From: Celeribacter ethanolicus
GTDB taxonomy: Bacteria; Pseudomonadota; Alphaproteobacteria; Rhodobacterales; Rhodobacteraceae
NCBI RefSeq assembly: GCF_001550095.1
Contig: NZ_LRUC01000028.1
Location: 1-62,811 of the forward strand
Reading direction: 5' to 3'
DNA length: 62,811 nucleotides
The stretch's first letter is position 1. Every line of letters starts with the position of its first letter. Below are positions 1 to 9,149 of the stretch, piece after piece. Position numbers and translations under genes: made by a program. Under the pieces are notes generated by a model. That model was not told the DNA's origin. It searched no databases and saw only the letters and a program-made list of their open reading frames with translations.

Positions 1-567
1 AATGCAGCCTTTGGGCGGCGCCCGGAAAGCTATGGCCATGTTCAATGCTCGGATCGCTAAGTCGCGTTTCATGCGATTGCTGACTGCCCAGCCGATCACC
101 CGCCGAGAATGCAGGTCAAGAATAACAGCCAGGTAGAGCCATCCTTCTCGCGTCCAGACATAGCTGATGTCGCCCGCCCACTTCTGGTTCGGTTGATCGG
201 CGTGGAAGTCCCGGTTCAGCAGGTTTGGCCCGATGTTGAACGCATGGTTGCTGTCCGTCGTGACCTTGTATTTCTTCGATCTTTCGACCCGGATGCCGTT
301 CTCGCGCATCAAGCGGCCCACACGGCGATGACCGACGTCCAGACCGATCTCCTTCAACTCTTCGGTCATTCGCGGCCTGCCGTAGCTACCAAGGCTCAGG
401 CGGGACTGTTCTTTGATGTGTGCAAGCGTGACCATATCAGATCGTTGTCTGCGACTGGCAGGGCGACTACGGAAGGCCCGCAAGCCACGTGTGCTGACGC
501 CAACGACACTGCATAAACGGTTGGCTGGAAAATGGTTCCTGTGTTCCTCGACAAACCTAAATCTCAT
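1..567 (-). CDS. IS3-family transposase OrfB (DDE integrase), partial
   Basis: This is the catalytic subunit of the IS3 transposase, normally made only as the OrfAB fusion by -1 frameshifting. The minus-strand frame is open from an ATG at 567 to position 1, 189 codons, with no stop. An HTH_21-like segment (SLGSYGRPRMTEEL) is followed by the rve core. The first catalytic Asp is in AGDISYVW and the second in VILDLHSRRVIGWA; the Glu lies beyond the window edge. The ATG overlaps the orfA stop as ATGA. Nothing in the visible part is broken. Confidence 0.88.
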   Translation of the reverse strand, partial: MRFRFVEEHRNHFPANRLCSVVGVSTRGLRAFRSRPASRRQRSDMVTLAHIKEQSRLSLGSYGRPRMTEELKEIGLDVGHRRVGRLMRENGIRVERSKKYKVTTDSNHAFNIGPNLLNRDFHADQPNQKWAGDISYVWTREGWLYLAVILDLHSRRVIGWAVSNRMKRDLAIRALNMAIAFRAPPKGCI

Positions 568-839
568 TGCTTTAGGCCCGCGAAGAACTGGGTGGCCTTT
601 TTTAGGATTTCCCTCTCCTCCTTGAGAAGCCGGATCTCTCGTCGAAGCCGCTCATTCTCTTTGGCGAGGTCTAAATCCTCTTGTGAAACCACCTTCGTGT
701 CTCGGTGTGCTGTGATCCATTTGTTCAGCGTCGACATGCCAACGCCCAGATCATCAGCCACCTGCTTGCGCGTCAACCCGCTGGTCAGCGCAATACGCAC
801 TGCATCTTGGCGAAATTCGTCCGTCCGTTTCAGTCCCAT
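564..839 (-). CDS. IS3-family transposase OrfA
   Basis: A 91-residue DNA-binding subunit that recognises the inverted repeats of the element. The first half is an HTH of the HTH_Tnp_1 type (TRKQVADDLGVGMSTLNKWI). The second half is a leucine-zipper-like coiled coil (KENERLRREIRLLKEEREIL) that should mediate OrfA-OrfAB dimerisation. The length is usual for the family. Near the end, codons AAA AAG preceded by A form the A6G slippery site at 603-597 that shifts ribosomes into orfB. Confidence 0.9.
   Translation of the reverse strand: MGLKRTDEFRQDAVRIALTSGLTRKQVADDLGVGMSTLNKWITAHRDTKVVSQEDLDLAKENERLRREIRLLKEEREILKKATQFFAGLKQ
597..603 (-). other. A6G programmed -1 frameshift site of the IS3 transposase
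   Basis: On the minus strand the heptamer AAAAAAG is read as A AAA AAG in the orfA frame. This is the standard slippery sequence of IS3-family elements, and a -1 slip leads directly into the open orfB frame. Confidence 0.75.
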
Positions 840-890
840 AGTCAGTCTCCTTTGTTCCAGTAAAGGCTATCAAAGGAGCGGCATCAAACC

Positions 891-1958
891 GTGACACGTC
901 CAGTGCGCCGGGTCACGAAGGAAGGCGTCCTATACCATTTCTACGCTTGGCGGGGCGGTCCGAAGTTTTGGGTGTCAAGGGAACGGGAACCTCGCGATCC
1001 GGGATTTTCGTTGGCCTATGCTGAGGTAATGAAAAAGCACCAGCCTTCCGAGTACATGACATCGCACATGGTTGATGACTTCTTGGGCAGCACTGCTATG
1101 CCCAAGGGGGAGCGCACGAAACAAGATTACCGAAAATGGGCCTTGCGTTTTGCTAATGAGTTTGAAGAAGACCCCGCCAAACTATGGGAAGATCCAAGAT
1201 CGCGGGGAGAGCTGAACGAGTGGCGTGCTCAGTGGAAAAATTCGCCGAAGCAGCATGACTATGCGGGCACTGTCGCCGTGCGAATTTTGAATTGGGCGCG
1301 GGGTGAAGGGAAGATCTCAGCCCACTACTGTGACCGATTGCACCGTATCTACAGTGTTGATCGAGCCGAAATTGTTTGGACCGACGCCGACCGCTATACT
1401 TTCTTGGCAGTTGCTCCAGAGTGGGTGGGGCGGGTTTTGACGCTTGCTTGCGAAACCGGCCTGCGACCAGCTGGCCTAGTTCGTCTCACGCGCGGCAATC
1501 TGGAGCAGTTTGATGGCTTGGAGCGGTTCAGGGTGCGGACACAAAAGCGTGGCCGGATCGCGCACATCCCGGTTACGCCTGAGCTGCGTAAGCTGATTGA
1601 CGCGACGCCTTCTAACCAGTTTGTGCTACTCGTGAACGATCGAGGCAGTCCTTTGAAGGCCGTTTCAGCCAGTCGTGCAATTGCTCGCTATCGTGAGCGC
1701 ATCAAGCAACAACTGAGTGATCCATCGCTTCGTTTACAAGATACACGTGGAACGGCCGCCACGCGGCTTCTCCGTGCCGGCTTGGCACTCAATCAGATTG
1801 CCAATCATATGGGGTGGTCGCTGCGTTATGCGGCGTCCGTAATCGAGCACTATGCCGCTGTTTCACCATCAGAAAGCGCCGAGGTTTTGGAGCTTCTGGG
1901 CCGGGAGAAGCGGCGTCGCGAGGGCAAAACTGTAAACGCAAATGTAAACGCCCACTAG
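891..1958 (+). CDS. Tyrosine recombinase/integrase of a genomic island at tRNA-Cys
   Basis: A 355-residue site-specific recombinase, probably the integrase of the island that ends here. The N-terminal segment (VRRVTKEGVLYHFYAWRGG) matches the usual start of this integrase group, so little or nothing is lost at the N terminus although the start is a GTG lying in the end of an IS3 element. Catalytic residues seen are Arg in ETGLRPAGL, Arg in DTRGTAATR, Trp in NHMGWS and the nucleophile Tyr in IEHYA. The His of the usual HxxR motif is replaced: the sequence reads QDTRG. The gene points at the 3' end of tRNA-Cys 40 bp downstream, the normal position for an island integrase next to its attachment site. 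The IS has removed the native promoter, so expression may be low or driven from the IS. Confidence 0.85.
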   Translation: MTRPVRRVTKEGVLYHFYAWRGGPKFWVSREREPRDPGFSLAYAEVMKKHQPSEYMTSHMVDDFLGSTAMPKGERTKQDYRKWALRFANEFEEDPAKLWEDPRSRGELNEWRAQWKNSPKQHDYAGTVAVRILNWARGEGKISAHYCDRLHRIYSVDRAEIVWTDADRYTFLAVAPEWVGRVLTLACETGLRPAGLVRLTRGNLEQFDGLERFRVRTQKRGRIAHIPVTPELRKLIDATPSNQFVLLVNDRGSPLKAVSASRAIARYRERIKQQLSDPSLRLQDTRGTAATRLLRAGLALNQIANHMGWSLRYAASVIEHYAAVSPSESAEVLELLGREKRRREGKTVNANVNAH

Positions 1959-1997
1959 CGGGCAAAATGCGGAGGACGTTAAGTGTTTGAAAATAAA

Positions 1998-2071
1998 TGG
2001 AGGCGAGTACCGGAATCGAACCGGTGTACACGGATTTGCAATCCGCTGCGTCACCACTCCGCCAACTCGCC
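1998..2071 (-). tRNA. tRNA-Cys (anticodon GCA)
   Basis: The reverse complement folds as a cloverleaf of 74 nt including the encoded CCA. The acceptor stem GGCGAGT pairs with ACTCGCC, the anticodon loop contains GCA in GGATTGCAAATCC, and the T arm reads GGTTCGATTCC. Its 3' end faces the island integrase, so it is the likely integration site. Confidence 0.95.
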
Positions 2072-2270
2072 GAAATGGGTGAGGCGGTGTCTATACCATG
2101 GCGTCGGGCTGTGCAAGAGGCGCTTCTCCTTGTGCTCCGCATATTTTGTTCCGTGGTGTCAGAACTCAATAGAAACGCAGATCTGAGCGGCGATCGGCTG
2201 GCTCAGTCAGAGGAGGCCCGGGCGTTTCCCTGTGGTCGTCTGGGCTGGCTTCGATCCTTTCATATGCCGC
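2072..2270. other. Intergenic, no feature recognised
   Basis: This gap between tRNA-Cys and the convergent end of the glycosyltransferase gene should hold the tRNA promoter, since the tRNA reads leftward. No open frame with coding character is seen. Confidence 0.5.
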
Positions 2271-3710
2271 TTATCTTTCCAGCAGTGCGAAGGGCACCAG
2301 ACGTGGTGGTTTTGCGGAGGAGCGATATGGGATGCTTGCAGTATAGTACCGGATGCCCGTCAGGTCGATCGGGGTGGGGAACCCCATGGAAGTCAGCAGA
2401 GTTCTTGCGTCTTCGTCATTTTGGGTCTCCATCAGGACGAAATTGTGCGGAGCCTTGAGTGGTGCTGTTCCGGGACTGGGTGCATCCCAGTCGGGGCGGA
2501 TCAGGGCCAGGTTTCCCGTGTAAAAATAGGTTTTCCCGAACATGGTGATGGCTTGGGTCTTTGGTGCGCTGTCTTCGATGGCCTTCGCGAGGCGCTCCAT
2601 GTCCAATGCGTTGCCGGTTGTGCCGCTCAACCTGTTGGCGGCCATGGCGGTGAGTGTCAGGGAGGCAACCGCAACAGTCACCAGAAGAATGAACGCTTCC
2701 GCGCGTTCCCCGGATTTTCCCAGTGCCCATATGAACATGGCGATGCTGATTGGGATGTAGGATGGGAGGAGCCAGCGGGCCTGAAACGATTGGGTGTTGA
2801 GGGCCGAAGCCAGACTGCCGCTCACCGCCATGCCGATGAGCCCGGTGAGCAAGAGCCATTGGACGATTTGTCCGGCGGGGAAGGGTGAATTCTGTGTGGA
2901 GTGAGCGGGCACGCGGGTGATGACCCGTGCCATGCCCAGAACGATCACGGGGAAAATGAGCGCCAGAAAGCTCTGCTCTGAAAACGCGAGAAGTCCTGCG
3001 AAGGGGCCTGCCTCTGGAGAGTGGAGCTTGTGACTGGAGGCAAGTGACAGGTTTGGATGGGTGACGGACCAGAAATACGGCGCGGCGAGAAGCAGGCTTG
3101 CGATTGCGATGGACAAGACCATTTGTGGGCGGAAAATGGCGCTGCGCAGATGTCTTATGGAAAGCGCACCCAGGCCGAGTGTGCCGGCAAATAGCCAAAA
3201 GTTGTATTTGCTGAGACCGCCGGCCGCGATTGCGAGGCCGAGCGCGGCCCAGTGGCCTTTTTTTGGTCGGACGATGAGCCTTGATAAAATGTTGAGGCAG
3301 ATTGCCATGGTGGCGAACAGCGCGATGCTGTGTGTGCCGGCGCGTTGACTTTCCCAGAACATGTTAGGCAACAGAAACGCACCAAGTGTCCCGAACAGGG
3401 CAAGGCGATCGGGGAGGAGGCGTTTCAGGGCGTCGAACAATGCAATGTAGAACGTGGCCAGGAGCAGGTTCTTGACAATGGTGAGAGCGAATGTGTTCGT
3501 CCCGAAAAGGCAGAAGCTGATCGCTTGGAGCCAGTTGTAGAGCGGAAGTTGTGGGCCATACCCAAGGTGAAACCCTTGGGCCATGATGATCATTTCTGCC
3601 TCATCACGTTCGAGATTTCCTCCGACACAGCTTCGTATCACGGTGTGCGCCGCGAAATAGAGGAGGATTATGGCGTTAAAGTTTTTGCAGAAAGATTTTG
3701 TCATGAACAT
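2271..3710 (-). CDS. GT39/ArnT-like polytopic membrane glycosyltransferase
   Basis: A 479-residue inner-membrane protein with around ten hydrophobic segments. Near the N terminus, after the first membrane segment, it has the Arg-Asp-Glu signature of polyprenyl-phosphate-dependent glycosyltransferases (NLERDEAEM), followed by the HLGYGPQLPLYNWLQ segment typical of the PMT_2/ArnT superfamily. Such enzymes move a sugar from a lipid-phosphate donor to lipid A, glycans or proteins on the periplasmic face. The substrate cannot be read from sequence. The start is chosen at 3710 (MFMTKSF); upstream codons are open but look non-coding, and an ATG at 3704 is equally possible. It is a single gene with no operon partner, and its base composition is somewhat lower in GC than its neighbours. 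Confidence 0.75.
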   Translation of the reverse strand: MFMTKSFCKNFNAIILLYFAAHTVIRSCVGGNLERDEAEMIIMAQGFHLGYGPQLPLYNWLQAISFCLFGTNTFALTIVKNLLLATFYIALFDALKRLLPDRLALFGTLGAFLLPNMFWESQRAGTHSIALFATMAICLNILSRLIVRPKKGHWAALGLAIAAGGLSKYNFWLFAGTLGLGALSIRHLRSAIFRPQMVLSIAIASLLLAAPYFWSVTHPNLSLASSHKLHSPEAGPFAGLLAFSEQSFLALIFPVIVLGMARVITRVPAHSTQNSPFPAGQIVQWLLLTGLIGMAVSGSLASALNTQSFQARWLLPSYIPISIAMFIWALGKSGERAEAFILLVTVAVASLTLTAMAANRLSGTTGNALDMERLAKAIEDSAPKTQAITMFGKTYFYTGNLALIRPDWDAPSPGTAPLKAPHNFVLMETQNDEDARTLLTSMGFPTPIDLTGIRYYTASIPYRSSAKPPRLVPFALLER

Positions 3711-4033
3711 CTTTGGCGCAGTTGGGCCAATTGCTTTTGGTAAAATAACAGGCGGGGTAATGCAGGGCGAAGCTAAGGGCGAGGCTCGTGCATGTACAGG
3801 TGTTTTGCGTTGAGAACCTGTCATGACGTATGAATTATATGTCGGAAACCGTGAGAGCAGAGCCGCTCCGGAGCGTCGTCGGGGTTTCAGGGAGGCGTGT
3901 TTCGGGCAGGATTGAGGTCAGACACTGTGCAACCGCCATTCACGCGATTTCGCGAATGCATTGGGATGTTGCCCCGACCGCAGGCTTGTGGCAAAACGGC
4001 GCGGACACGTCCTTGAACGAAAGAGTTCAGCCC

Positions 4034-4687
4034 ATGGCAAACTTCACCCAGCTCCGTACCACGATGGTCGACACCCAGGTTCGCCCCTCCGATGTGACCA
4101 AATTCCCCATCATCGAGGCGATGCTCACCGTGCCGCGTGAGAATTTCGTCCCCGCCGGCAAACGCGAGGCGGCCTATGTGGGCGAGCATGTCGGTCTCGG
4201 GCAGGGCCGCGTGGTGCTCGATCCTCGGGTTCTTGCGAAGATGCTCGATGTGCTGAACATTCAAAACGACGAGCTGGTGCTCGATCTGGGCTGCGGGCTC
4301 GGCTATTCCTCCGCAGTGATCGCGCGCATGGCACAGGCCGTGGTCGCGGTCGAGGAAGATGCGGATCTGGCCAAGGAGGCCGCGGCGGCCCTGTCCGAGA
4401 ACGGTTCCGACAACGTGATCCTCGAAACCGGCCCGATCGCCGGGGGCGCGGCCCAGCATGGGCCCTACGATGCTGTGATCCTGCAAGGCGGGGTTGAGGA
4501 AATGCCTGAGGCCATTCTGTCGCAGGTGAAGGAAAATGGCCGCATCTGTGCTATTTTTCTCGACGGAGCCCTTGGCATTGTGCGTATTGGGTACAAAATA
4601 GACGGCGAAATCACATGGCGCATGGTGTTCAACGCCACGGCACCGATCCTTCCGGGATTTGAAAAACGCGCGGAATTCGCGCTCTGA
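4034..4687 (+). CDS. pcm: Protein-L-isoaspartate O-methyltransferase
   Basis: A 217-residue SAM-dependent methyltransferase that methylates L-isoaspartyl residues in damaged proteins to start their repair. The N-terminal half contains the PIMT-type segment VPRENFVPAGKREAAY. Motif I is LDLGCGLGYSS near residues 83-93 and the acidic motif II is VAVEED. The upstream in-frame region is open but has no homology-like pattern, so the ATG at 4034 (MANFTQLRTTMVDTQ) is chosen. It lies 64 bp before tolC in the same direction, an order common in alphaproteobacteria. Confidence 0.88.
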   Translation: MANFTQLRTTMVDTQVRPSDVTKFPIIEAMLTVPRENFVPAGKREAAYVGEHVGLGQGRVVLDPRVLAKMLDVLNIQNDELVLDLGCGLGYSSAVIARMAQAVVAVEEDADLAKEAAAALSENGSDNVILETGPIAGGAAQHGPYDAVILQGGVEEMPEAILSQVKENGRICAIFLDGALGIVRIGYKIDGEITWRMVFNATAPILPGFEKRAEFAL

Positions 4688-4751
4688 TGCAGAACGTGCG
4701 ATAGGCCGGGATGGCCCCGGCGTTCGAAGATAACAAAGGGGCATAAAGCCA

Positions 4752-6170
4752 ATGAGCATGAGCAGACATTTGAAGAAGACGCTTTTCGCCGGTGTTGCGG
4801 CGTTGGGCATGATGACATCGCCGGCGGCGTCCTGGGCGGAAACGCTCGGAGATGCGCTGGCCTCGGCCTATAAGAACTCGGGCCTCCTGGAACAGAACCG
4901 TGCCACTTTGCGGGCCGCCGACGAAGGTGTGGCTTCGGCGCTCTCCGCTCTGCGTCCGATGCTGTCCTATTCCTATCAGTTGAGCAAGCAGAAGTCCTAT
5001 GCTGCGACGCAAACCACCCAGGCCGACGCCTGGAGCGGCTTGAGCGATACGCTGTCTTTCGTGGCCTCGATGGACATCTATACGTTCGGGCGTAACAAGC
5101 TGTCGATGGATGTGCAGAAGGAAGTGGTGCTTGCGACCCGCGCGGCGTTGGTCAATGTCGAGCAGACCGTTCTGGCGAATGCGGTCGACGCTTACATGGG
5201 CGTGCGCGAGGCTCAGGCTCTCGTCAACCTTCGGCAAAGCGCTGTGCGCCTGAACCAGCAGAACCTCAAGGCCGCTCAGGACCGGTTTGACGTGGGTGAG
5301 ATCACCCGCACCGAAGTGGCGCAATACGAAGCGCAGCTTGCCTCCGTCCGGGCCGATCTGGCATCGGCACAAGGTGAACTTTCCGCCGCGCGTGAGGCTT
5401 ATAAAGTGGCCGTCGGGCATTACCCGCAGTCCCTGTCGACACCGCCGAACATCAAACTGCCGGTTGCATCCCTCGATGCGGCCGTGACGACCGCGAAACA
5501 GCGCCACCCTGGCATCATCGGGCTGCAACATCAGGTGGCGGCGCAGGATCTTGCCGTGACCATCGCAGAGCGTAACATGTTGCCGACCGTCTCCGGTTCG
5601 GTGACGCAAAGCTACAGCGACACGAATTCCGACAAGGATACGACGTCCGTGGGCGTGGGCATCTCCGGCGTGATCTATCAGGGGGGCGCAATCGCCTCCG
5701 GTGTGCGTGGTGCCATCGCCGATCGTGATGCGGTCCGTGCCGAGCTGTTGCAGACCTCCCGCGAAATCGAACAGGGTGTGCGTACCAACTGGGCGATGCT
5801 CTCGGTCTATGCGGCTGCGGAAGAAGCGTCCAACGCCTATGTGAAAGCCCAGCGTGTCGCCTATAACGGTGTGAAGGAAGAGGCCGATCTCGGCGCGTCC
5901 ACCACGCTGGATGTGCTGAGCGCGGAACAGGATCTTCTGGACGCACAGGTCTCCGCCATCCAGGCCCGGATCGCCCGTGAAACCCAGGCCTATTCCGTGC
6001 TGCAGTCGCTGGGCATGCTGACCGTCGATCAGCTCAAGCTGAACGTGCCGGTCTACGATCCGGCGGCCTATTACAACGCGGTGAAAAACGCGCCGACCAG
6101 CTATGTCAGCCCGCAGGGTGAAAAGCTCGACCGCGTGCTGCAAGGGCTGATGAAACAGCAAGGCCAGTAA
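4752..6170 (+). CDS. tolC: TolC-family outer-membrane efflux/secretion channel
   Basis: A 472-residue outer-membrane trimeric channel used by type I secretion and RND or ABC efflux systems. The N terminus is a signal peptide with a hydrophobic core (TLFAGVAALGMMTSPAASWA). Two OEP repeats follow, each starting with coiled-coil helices rich in Ala, Gln and Glu, with typical features such as RFDVGEITRTEVAQYEAQLA at the end of the first repeat and GASTTLDVLSAEQDLLDAQV at the end of the second. Length is usual for TolC. A terminator follows at 6189. Confidence 0.93.
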   Translation: MSMSRHLKKTLFAGVAALGMMTSPAASWAETLGDALASAYKNSGLLEQNRATLRAADEGVASALSALRPMLSYSYQLSKQKSYAATQTTQADAWSGLSDTLSFVASMDIYTFGRNKLSMDVQKEVVLATRAALVNVEQTVLANAVDAYMGVREAQALVNLRQSAVRLNQQNLKAAQDRFDVGEITRTEVAQYEAQLASVRADLASAQGELSAAREAYKVAVGHYPQSLSTPPNIKLPVASLDAAVTTAKQRHPGIIGLQHQVAAQDLAVTIAERNMLPTVSGSVTQSYSDTNSDKDTTSVGVGISGVIYQGGAIASGVRGAIADRDAVRAELLQTSREIEQGVRTNWAMLSVYAAAEEASNAYVKAQRVAYNGVKEEADLGASTTLDVLSAEQDLLDAQVSAIQARIARETQAYSVLQSLGMLTVDQLKLNVPVYDPAAYYNAVKNAPTSYVSPQGEKLDRVLQGLMKQQGQ

Positions 6171-6188
6171 GCCCGAGACCTGCATTTG

Positions 6189-6219
6189 AACCCCGTGCGG
6201 AGATCGCGCGGGGTTTTTG
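6189..6219 (+). terminator. Rho-independent terminator after tolC
   Basis: AACCCCGTGCG and the near-complementary CGCGCGGGGTT flank a short loop and are followed by a T run. It closes the pcm-tolC unit. Confidence 0.8.
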
Positions 6220-6326
6220 CATGTTTGCGGTGGAGCGATGGAAACGCGCGGCGTTTTAACGATCTATTGTGTGTCCGCGCGAAGCTGGCTACCATTGAGG
6301 GTATGTAGGACGGGGCAGGAGTCGGC

Positions 6327-7511
6327 ATGTCCGATGCGATGACAAATACCGAAGCGGATGAGGTGTTGGCCTCGATCCGTCGGCTGGTGGCGGAGACCCA
6401 TGGTCATCGGCCCGCGCCGGTGTCCGCGCCAATACCCTCTCGCGTCTCGCCCTTGGAAGCACAGGACGCCCCCCCTGCTGAGCCGCAGGCCGACCCCGTC
6501 GCAGAGGCGCTGGTCTTGACCCCCGATTTTCGCGTGCGCCAGACCTCTGCGCCAGACGCGGTGGCTCAGGAGCCTCTGGTGCTTGAAACACCTGTGACGG
6601 TGGAAATGGCTGCCGAGCCGTTGATCCTCTCGCCCGATCTTGCCGTGCATGTGCCGGAGATTGAGGCAGCGGTGGCGCCGGAGGCCGATACCCCGACGCT
6701 CGAAACCCTGATCGCCGAAGAGGTGCAGGCACAGGCCCTGCAAGCCGGGAAAGTCGACGACAATGCGGCGCAGAGCGACTGGGCGGAGGCGCTGGACGAT
6801 ACCCCCGATGCGGAAGCCGCCCGTCATGTCGCGCGTCTGACGCTCGAACAACGCATTGCCGAGCTCGAGGCCGCCGTGGGCGCGCAGGGCTTCGACTGGG
6901 AACCCGACGGCTCGGAGGATCTCGAGGCGGAAATGCCACGCGAAATGCCGCGTGGTTTCACCGAACCCGGTGCTAGGGTGCTGCATTTCCGTGCCCGTGA
7001 GGCGCCGCCCTTCACGGAGGCGCCGGCCCGCGACTTTGTCAGCGATGCTCCGGTGTCCGGGCAACCGAGCGCGAATGACCAGACCCGGGACATGCCGGCG
7101 AACGAGCGGGTGGGGGACAAGGATGACGCTGCGATGAGCCAGAGCGAAGAGACGAACCCGGTGTCCGAAACGGATCGCGATGCCATCGCCGATGCCGAGG
7201 TGATCGAGGAAACCCCTGCGCCGCAGATCGGGGAGGCGCGCGAAGCTCCTGAGATTGAAACCCCGGAGGTCGAAGACCTCGGGGCCACGCCGGAAGTGGC
7301 GCATGATCCCGATCCGAGCCTCGAGGAAGAGTTGGCGCTCGCGGGCTATGCCGATGAGGACATCATGGATGAGGAAGCGCTGCGCGATCTCGTGGCGCAG
7401 GTCATTCGCGAAGAGCTTCAGGGCGAGCTGGGCCAGCGTATCACCTCCAACGTCCGCCGTCTCGTGCGCCGCGAGGTGCAGCGCGCACTCACCCTGCGCG
7501 AGTTCGAGTAA
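6327..7511 (+). CDS. PopZ-like (DUF2497-type) acidic polar organising protein
   Basis: A 394-residue, very acidic, Pro- and Glu-rich protein. The N terminus (ADEVLASIRRLVAET) matches the conserved PopZ/DUF2497 opening helix (EILASIRRIIxE), and the C terminus carries the Arg-rich helix pair (LVAQVIREELQG and ITSNVRRLVRREVQRAL) expected of the oligomerisation region. The middle is disordered, as in PopZ, but more than twice the usual length. In other alphaproteobacteria popZ sits just after tolC and before valS. The tolC neighbour is kept here while valS lies about 11 kb away. PopZ anchors the chromosome origin and polarity proteins at the pole; that role is inferred from family and position. 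Confidence 0.62.
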   Translation: MSDAMTNTEADEVLASIRRLVAETHGHRPAPVSAPIPSRVSPLEAQDAPPAEPQADPVAEALVLTPDFRVRQTSAPDAVAQEPLVLETPVTVEMAAEPLILSPDLAVHVPEIEAAVAPEADTPTLETLIAEEVQAQALQAGKVDDNAAQSDWAEALDDTPDAEAARHVARLTLEQRIAELEAAVGAQGFDWEPDGSEDLEAEMPREMPRGFTEPGARVLHFRAREAPPFTEAPARDFVSDAPVSGQPSANDQTRDMPANERVGDKDDAAMSQSEETNPVSETDRDAIADAEVIEETPAPQIGEAREAPEIETPEVEDLGATPEVAHDPDPSLEEELALAGYADEDIMDEEALRDLVAQVIREELQGELGQRITSNVRRLVRREVQRALTLREFE

Positions 7512-7523
7512 GTTCCCCAGCCC

Positions 7524-8975
7524 TCACGGCTCTTTCGCCAGAGCATAAAGCGCATCCAGGTCCAGATGGGCCTCGAGATGATCTGCCAGAAGGTCGAGCG
7601 TCTCTTCAACCCCGGTGTCGAAATCCGTCATGCCGCCCGAGAGGCCGAACCGTTCGAGATACGCGGCACGAAAAGAATCCGATCTGAACAGCCCGTGCAG
7701 GTAACAGCCGCGCACCCGCCCGTCCGGGCTTTGCGCCCCCTCGGGTCGGCCTTCGAGGGTGAGCCAGGCGCGTTCCATATCCGCCCCGTCCGTGCGCCCG
7801 ATGTGGATCTCATAGGCCCTGACCTCGGTGCCGGACGCCAGATCGGTCGCCGTCACCTCCGCCAGCCGCTTGTCGCCCTGCATCCGGGTGCCGACCTCCA
7901 GAAGCCCAAGCGCCGCGTGCCGACCGGGGTGCCCCTCGATGCCGTCGGGATCGTCGATCCACTGCCCAAGTATCTGATAGCCACCGCAAATCCCCAAAAC
8001 ATGGCCTCCACGCCGCAGATGCGCCGCGAGGTCGATGTCCCAGCCCTGATCGCGGAAAAATTTCAGGTCGCCGATGGTCGATTTCGTCCCCGGGATCAGC
8101 ACGAGATCGGCATCGCCCGGCAGCGCGCGCCCCGGCTCGACAATCTCCACCGTCACATCCGGCTCGGCGGCCAGCGGGTCGAGATCGTCGAAGTTGGCAA
8201 TCCGCGAAAGTTTCGGCACGGCGATTTTCACCCGCCCGTCGCCGCGTGAGGCGATGTCCATCACATCCTCGGCAGGCAGGCGATGGGCGTCCTGAAACCA
8301 CGGCACCGTGCCGAGATCGACCCAGCCGGTGCGCCGGGCAATCTCTTTCGACCCTTCGGCAAACAGGCTCACATCGCCGCGGAATTTGTTGACGGCAAAC
8401 GCTTTGATCCGGTCGCGGTCCTCCGGCGGCAACACCGCTTGCGTGCCGACCAGTTGCGCGATCACGCCACCCCGGTCGATGTCGCCGACCAGGACGACCG
8501 GCACGCCCGCCGCCTCGGCAAAGCCCATATTGGCAATGTCGCCCCGGCGCAGGTTGATCTCCGCCGGGCTGCCCGCGCCCTCGATCACCATGAGATCGAC
8601 ACCGGAGGCCAGCCGGTGAAAACTTTCGAGCACCTTCGGCATCAGATTGGGCTTTTCCTTGCCGTAATCGCGGGCCCTGAGCGTGCCGACGCGTTGCCCC
8701 TGCACAATCACCTGCGCCCCCTGATCGCTTTCGGGTTTCAGAAGCACGGGGTTCATGTCCGTATGTGGCCGCAGCCCACAGGCCCGCGCCTGAAGCGCCT
8801 GCGCCCGCCCGATCTCGCCGCCGTCTGCGGTCACCGCGGCATTGTTCGACATGTTCTGCGGTTTGAACGGTGCGACCTTGAGACCCCGTCGGGTGAAGGC
8901 GCGCGCAATCCCCGCCACAAGCATGGATTTCCCGACATTCGAGCCCGCCCCCTGGATCATGATCGCCTTGGCCAT
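7524..8975 (-). CDS. cobQ: Cobyric acid synthase (CobQ)
   Basis: A 483-residue glutamine-dependent amidotransferase of the cobalamin pathway, which amidates adenosylcobyrinic acid a,c-diamide at positions b, d, e and g. The N-terminal synthetase domain has the P-loop-like [13 protein letters not shown]. The C-terminal triad-type GATase domain has the nucleophile Cys in [12 protein letters not shown] and the His in CYLHGLF. The ATG at 8975 is chosen because the domain starts immediately there and the 25 upstream in-frame residues are not family-like. It is convergent with the PopZ-like gene, 12 bp apart, and stands alone from other cob genes. Confidence 0.93.
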   Translation of the reverse strand: MAKAIMIQGAGSNVGKSMLVAGIARAFTRRGLKVAPFKPQNMSNNAAVTADGGEIGRAQALQARACGLRPHTDMNPVLLKPESDQGAQVIVQGQRVGTLRARDYGKEKPNLMPKVLESFHRLASGVDLMVIEGAGSPAEINLRRGDIANMGFAEAAGVPVVLVGDIDRGGVIAQLVGTQAVLPPEDRDRIKAFAVNKFRGDVSLFAEGSKEIARRTGWVDLGTVPWFQDAHRLPAEDVMDIASRGDGRVKIAVPKLSRIANFDDLDPLAAEPDVTVEIVEPGRALPGDADLVLIPGTKSTIGDLKFFRDQGWDIDLAAHLRRGGHVLGICGGYQILGQWIDDPDGIEGHPGRHAALGLLEVGTRMQGDKRLAEVTATDLASGTEVRAYEIHIGRTDGADMERAWLTLEGRPEGAQSPDGRVRGCYLHGLFRSDSFRAAYLERFGLSGGMTDFDTGVEETLDLLADHLEAHLDLDALYALAKEP

Positions 8976-9081
8976 GCCGTCCTCTCTTTTCTGCCGCGCG
9001 TCCTGAGTAGTGAAGCGGCCTTGAAGAGGGAAGGGGTTTTCTGATGGCACAAATACTCATGCCGCGGCAGCAAAACAAATC

Positions 9082-9123
9082 GGCAAAAGAAAAGACGCGC
9101 CAGCGAGCAGCATGGCGCGTCTT
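9082..9123 (-). terminator. Terminator of the 9150-9470 gene
   Basis: A ten-base-pair stem, AAGACGCGCC against GGCGCGTCTT, with a 12-base loop. On the minus strand it is followed by TTCTTTTG, so it serves the leftward gene just upstream. Confidence 0.75.
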
Positions 9124-9149
9124 CTTCAAAATGGCAGAAACGGCGGCGC

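Larger units (their letters stand above)
1..896 (-). mobile_element. IS3-family insertion sequence, truncated by the left edge of the window
   Basis: The element holds orfA and orfB on the minus strand with the usual IS3 arrangement: a small helix-turn-helix/leucine-zipper protein followed by a DDE integrase in the -1 frame. The upstream end is placed tentatively near 896, because the minus strand there begins TGTCACGGTTTGATGCC and IS3 ends normally begin with TG. The other end, including the third catalytic residue of orfB, lies outside the window. The proposed terminus overlaps the GTG start of the neighbouring integrase, so the element appears inserted exactly at that gene's start. Confidence 0.7.

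Noticed and set aside
4629-6185. 518-codon open frame on the minus strand opposite tolC
   Set aside because: His/Arg-rich shadow of a well-supported gene; no motif.
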